Source: Prochlorothrix sp035286285 (lineage in GTDB: Bacteria > Cyanobacteriota > Cyanobacteriia > Prochlorotrichales > Prochlorotrichaceae). From it: 6,901 nt of DNA. Made by a program: the position numbers and the translations under genes. Positions 5,284 through 6,901 of this stretch are shown here, piece after piece (the stretch's first letter is position 1; each line of letters opens with the position of its first letter). The DNA is taken from positions 1 through 6,901 of the forward strand of contig JAYKJG010000421.1 of NCBI GenBank assembly GCA_035286285.1, given 5' to 3'. The notes under the pieces were generated by a model, which saw only the letters and a program-made list of their open reading frames with translations, did no database searches and was not told where the DNA came from.

Positions 5284-6408
5284 ATGAAGTTTTGGCAAGG
5301 TAAAGTTGTTTTTGTTACGGGACATACTGGATTTAAGGGCAGTTGGTTAACCTTATGGCTACAAGCCTTGGGTGCCCAAGTGGTGGGGTTTGCTTTGCCA
5401 CCGGATACGCAACCGGCTTTATTCCATCGACTCTATCCCAACGGACCCAACCCCCAATGCCTGACCCACCATGTGGGGGATATTCGAGATGCCGATCGCC
5501 TATGCCATCTGATCACAGCCAGTCAGCCCGATGTGGTCTTTCATTTAGCGGCTCAGCCTTTGGTGCGGCGATCGTACCAAGCCCCCTCCCTGACTTGGGA
5601 AACTAATGTGATGGGGACTCTCAATGTTTTAGAGGCTCTACGCAGTCTCGATCGCCCCTGTGCGGTGGTGGTAGTCACCAGTGATAAGGTCTATGACAAT
5701 CGGGAATGGCTGTATGGTTACCGAGAGGTGGATCCCTTGGGGGGGCGTGATCCCTACAGTGCCAGCAAAGCAGCGGCGGAACTGGCGGTACAGTGTTGGC
5801 GATCGTCATTTTTCCCCTTGGATTACCCCGTTGCCATTGCTACAGCTCGATCGGGGAATGTGATTGGGGGTGGGGATTGGTCCGGCGATCGCATTGTGCC
5901 CGATGCCATGGTGGCCCTCAGTCAGGGTCAGCCGATTCAGGTGCGCAATCCCCAAGCTACCCGTCCTTGGCAGCATGTTTTGGAACCCCTAGGGGGATAT
6001 TTGTGGTTGGCTCAATGTCTCTATGGGGCGATCGCCCCCAGTCCCAATCCCTATGCCCAAGCCTTTAACTTTGGGCCAGATCTTTCCAGCAATCAAACCG
6101 TTCAAGGTTTAGTGGAGTTCATGTTGCAAGAATGGCCGGGAACTTGGCAGGATTGCTCCCCCAAAGAGCAGCCCCATGAGGCGGGGCGCTTGGGCTTGGT
6201 TACGGATAAAGTCTTTCATCAGTTGGGTTGGTCTCCCTGCTGGAGCTTGCAGGAGGCGGTCAAGTATACGGTGGCGTGGTATCGGGCTGTGGAGCAAGGG
6301 GCGGATGTGCAATCCCTCTGTTTAGGGCAAATTCAAGCCTATGGCAGCGCCGGGGCATCCCAGCCTTGGGTGCAGGATCTCAAACTAACAGAATTGGCAG
6401 GGTTCTAG
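5284..6408 (+). CDS. rfbG: CDP-glucose 4,6-dehydratase
   Basis: This NAD-dependent short-chain dehydrogenase/reductase enzyme converts CDP-glucose to CDP-4-keto-6-deoxyglucose, acting on the product of rfbF. From the ATG at 5284 it has 374 residues, slightly longer than the usual 355-360. The start FWQGKVVFVTGHTGFKGSWL (3-22) is diagnostic, with the glycine-rich NAD site TGHTGFKG at 12-19. Further features are DIRD (66-69), HLAAQPLVRRSY (87-98), VTSDKVYDN (131-139) with the Ser-Asp-Lys catalytic triplet at 133-135, YSASK with Tyr158 and Lys162, SGNVIGGGDWSGDRIVPD (190-207) and RPWQHVLEPLGGYL (227-240). In-frame GTG codons at 5233 and 5251 would overlap rfbF; relatives start a few residues before FW, so ATG 5284 is preferred although no clear ribosome site precedes it. 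rfbC begins 21 bases after the stop. Confidence 0.97.
   Translation: MKFWQGKVVFVTGHTGFKGSWLTLWLQALGAQVVGFALPPDTQPALFHRLYPNGPNPQCLTHHVGDIRDADRLCHLITASQPDVVFHLAAQPLVRRSYQAPSLTWETNVMGTLNVLEALRSLDRPCAVVVVTSDKVYDNREWLYGYREVDPLGGRDPYSASKAAAELAVQCWRSSFFPLDYPVAIATARSGNVIGGGDWSGDRIVPDAMVALSQGQPIQVRNPQATRPWQHVLEPLGGYLWLAQCLYGAIAPSPNPYAQAFNFGPDLSSNQTVQGLVEFMLQEWPGTWQDCSPKEQPHEAGRLGLVTDKVFHQLGWSPCWSLQEAVKYTVAWYRAVEQGADVQSLCLGQIQAYGSAGASQPWVQDLKLTELAGF
5885..5892. repeat. HIP1 octamer GCGATCGC
   Basis: Second complete HIP1 copy, inside rfbG. Confidence 0.85.
6028..6035. repeat. HIP1 octamer GCGATCGC
   Basis: Third complete HIP1 copy, inside rfbG. Confidence 0.85.
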
Positions 6409-6429
6409 TGGGGTGAAATTTGGTGAAAT

Positions 6430-6901
6430 ATGGCTTGGTTTGAAGTCTTTCCCCTCAAGGTTGCGGGCAGTTTTAGCCTCTGTTCCCAAGATCGCAGGGA
6501 TCAGCGAGGGTCTTTTAGTCGCTGGTTTTGTCCGGAAGAGTTAAAGGCTGTGTGGGGGTCGCGATCGATTTGTCAAATGAATTATTCCCAGACTCAACAG
6601 ATGGGAGCAGTGCGGGGCTTGCATTTTCAGCGCCCTCCCCAGGCGGAGGCTAAGGTGGTGCGGTGTATTGGGGGTCGGGTGTGGGATGTGGCGGTGGATC
6701 TGCGGCCCCAGTCCCCTACCTTTCTTCAGTGGCAGGGGGTTGAGCTAGCGCCCCAGGGTGAGGTGCAGGCGGTGCTGATTCCTGAGGGTTGTGCCCATGG
6801 TTTCCAGGTGCTGGAGCCAGATAGCGAACTGTTGTATGTGCATTCTGCGCCCTATGTTCCCTCCCTAGAGGGGGGAGTGCGGTGGGATGATCCCCGGTTG
6901 A
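6430..6901 (+). CDS. rfbC: dTDP-4-dehydrorhamnose 3,5-epimerase family protein (5' part)
   Basis: The frame stays open from ATG 6430 to the right edge: 157 codons, roughly the first 85% of a family member of about 180 residues. It begins MAWFEVFPLK and shows the RmlC cupin pattern: RRDQRGSFSRWF (22-33), QMNYSQTQQMGAVRGLHFQR (49-68) with His65 as the family's catalytic base, EAKVVRCIGGRVWDVAVDLR (73-92), SPTFLQWQGVEL (95-106), IPEGCAHGFQVLE (117-129), LLYVHSAPYVPSLEGGVRW (134-152) with Tyr136 near the usual active-site tyrosine, then DDPRL at the edge. The aspartate partner of the histidine in this family lies further C-terminal, outside the window. GGTGA at 6422-6426 is only 3 bases from the ATG. 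Named for dTDP sugars in its family, but with rfbF and rfbG beside it the likely substrate is CDP-4-keto-6-deoxyglucose. Confidence 0.93.
   Translation, partial: MAWFEVFPLKVAGSFSLCSQDRRDQRGSFSRWFCPEELKAVWGSRSICQMNYSQTQQMGAVRGLHFQRPPQAEAKVVRCIGGRVWDVAVDLRPQSPTFLQWQGVELAPQGEVQAVLIPEGCAHGFQVLEPDSELLYVHSAPYVPSLEGGVRWDDPRL

Noticed and set aside
5343..6068. Several 60-91 codon plus-strand frames inside rfbG
   Set aside because: All lie in other frames of a strongly conserved dehydratase and show no domain features.
6412..6430. Direct repeat GGTGAAAT twice with a 10-base period before rfbC
   Set aside because: Probably chance in a 21-base gap; one copy may serve as a poorly spaced ribosome site, but nothing more can be supported.

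Overview
The window looks cyanobacterial. The palindrome CGATCG recurs throughout, with three complete copies of the HIP1 octamer GCGATCGC. Most of the left side is filled with Uma2 (DUF820) and DUF29 genes, two families that are strongly expanded in cyanobacteria. The right side is a CDP-sugar gene order, rfbF-rfbG-rfbC, that I recall from other cyanobacteria. I cannot name the species. All ten genes lie on the + strand with short gaps (about 20 to 95 bases), and I see no RNA gene, insertion sequence or CRISPR array.

Left part (1-4457): seven genes of only two protein families. In order they are Uma2 type A (3' part only, cut by the window edge), Uma2 type B, DUF29, a longer Uma2 type C with a coiled-coil tail, DUF29, Uma2 type B and Uma2 type A. 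The order reads A-B-D-C-D-B-A: mirror-symmetric in gene order although every gene points the same way. The outer A copies are about 92% identical at DNA level where they overlap, the two DUF29 proteins about 57% identical, and the B proteins about 71% identical over their catalytic core. The spacers before the right-hand B and A genes are also related to each other, sharing an exact 22-base block. A short stretch just before rfbF resembles the 3' end of a further type B gene. Uma2 proteins have a predicted PD-(D/E)xK nuclease-like fold with no settled biological role, and DUF29 is uncharacterised, so what the array does is unknown.

Right part (4491-6901): rfbF makes CDP-glucose from glucose-1-phosphate and CTP, and rfbG dehydrates it to CDP-4-keto-6-deoxyglucose. 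rfbC, cut by the right edge, is a cupin-type sugar-nucleotide 3,5-epimerase that probably acts on that keto sugar. Together they supply a deoxy sugar for surface polysaccharide such as O-antigen or exopolysaccharide. They appear to form one operon that continues to the right. No promoter or terminator is obvious between the Uma2 array and rfbF, so read-through is possible.
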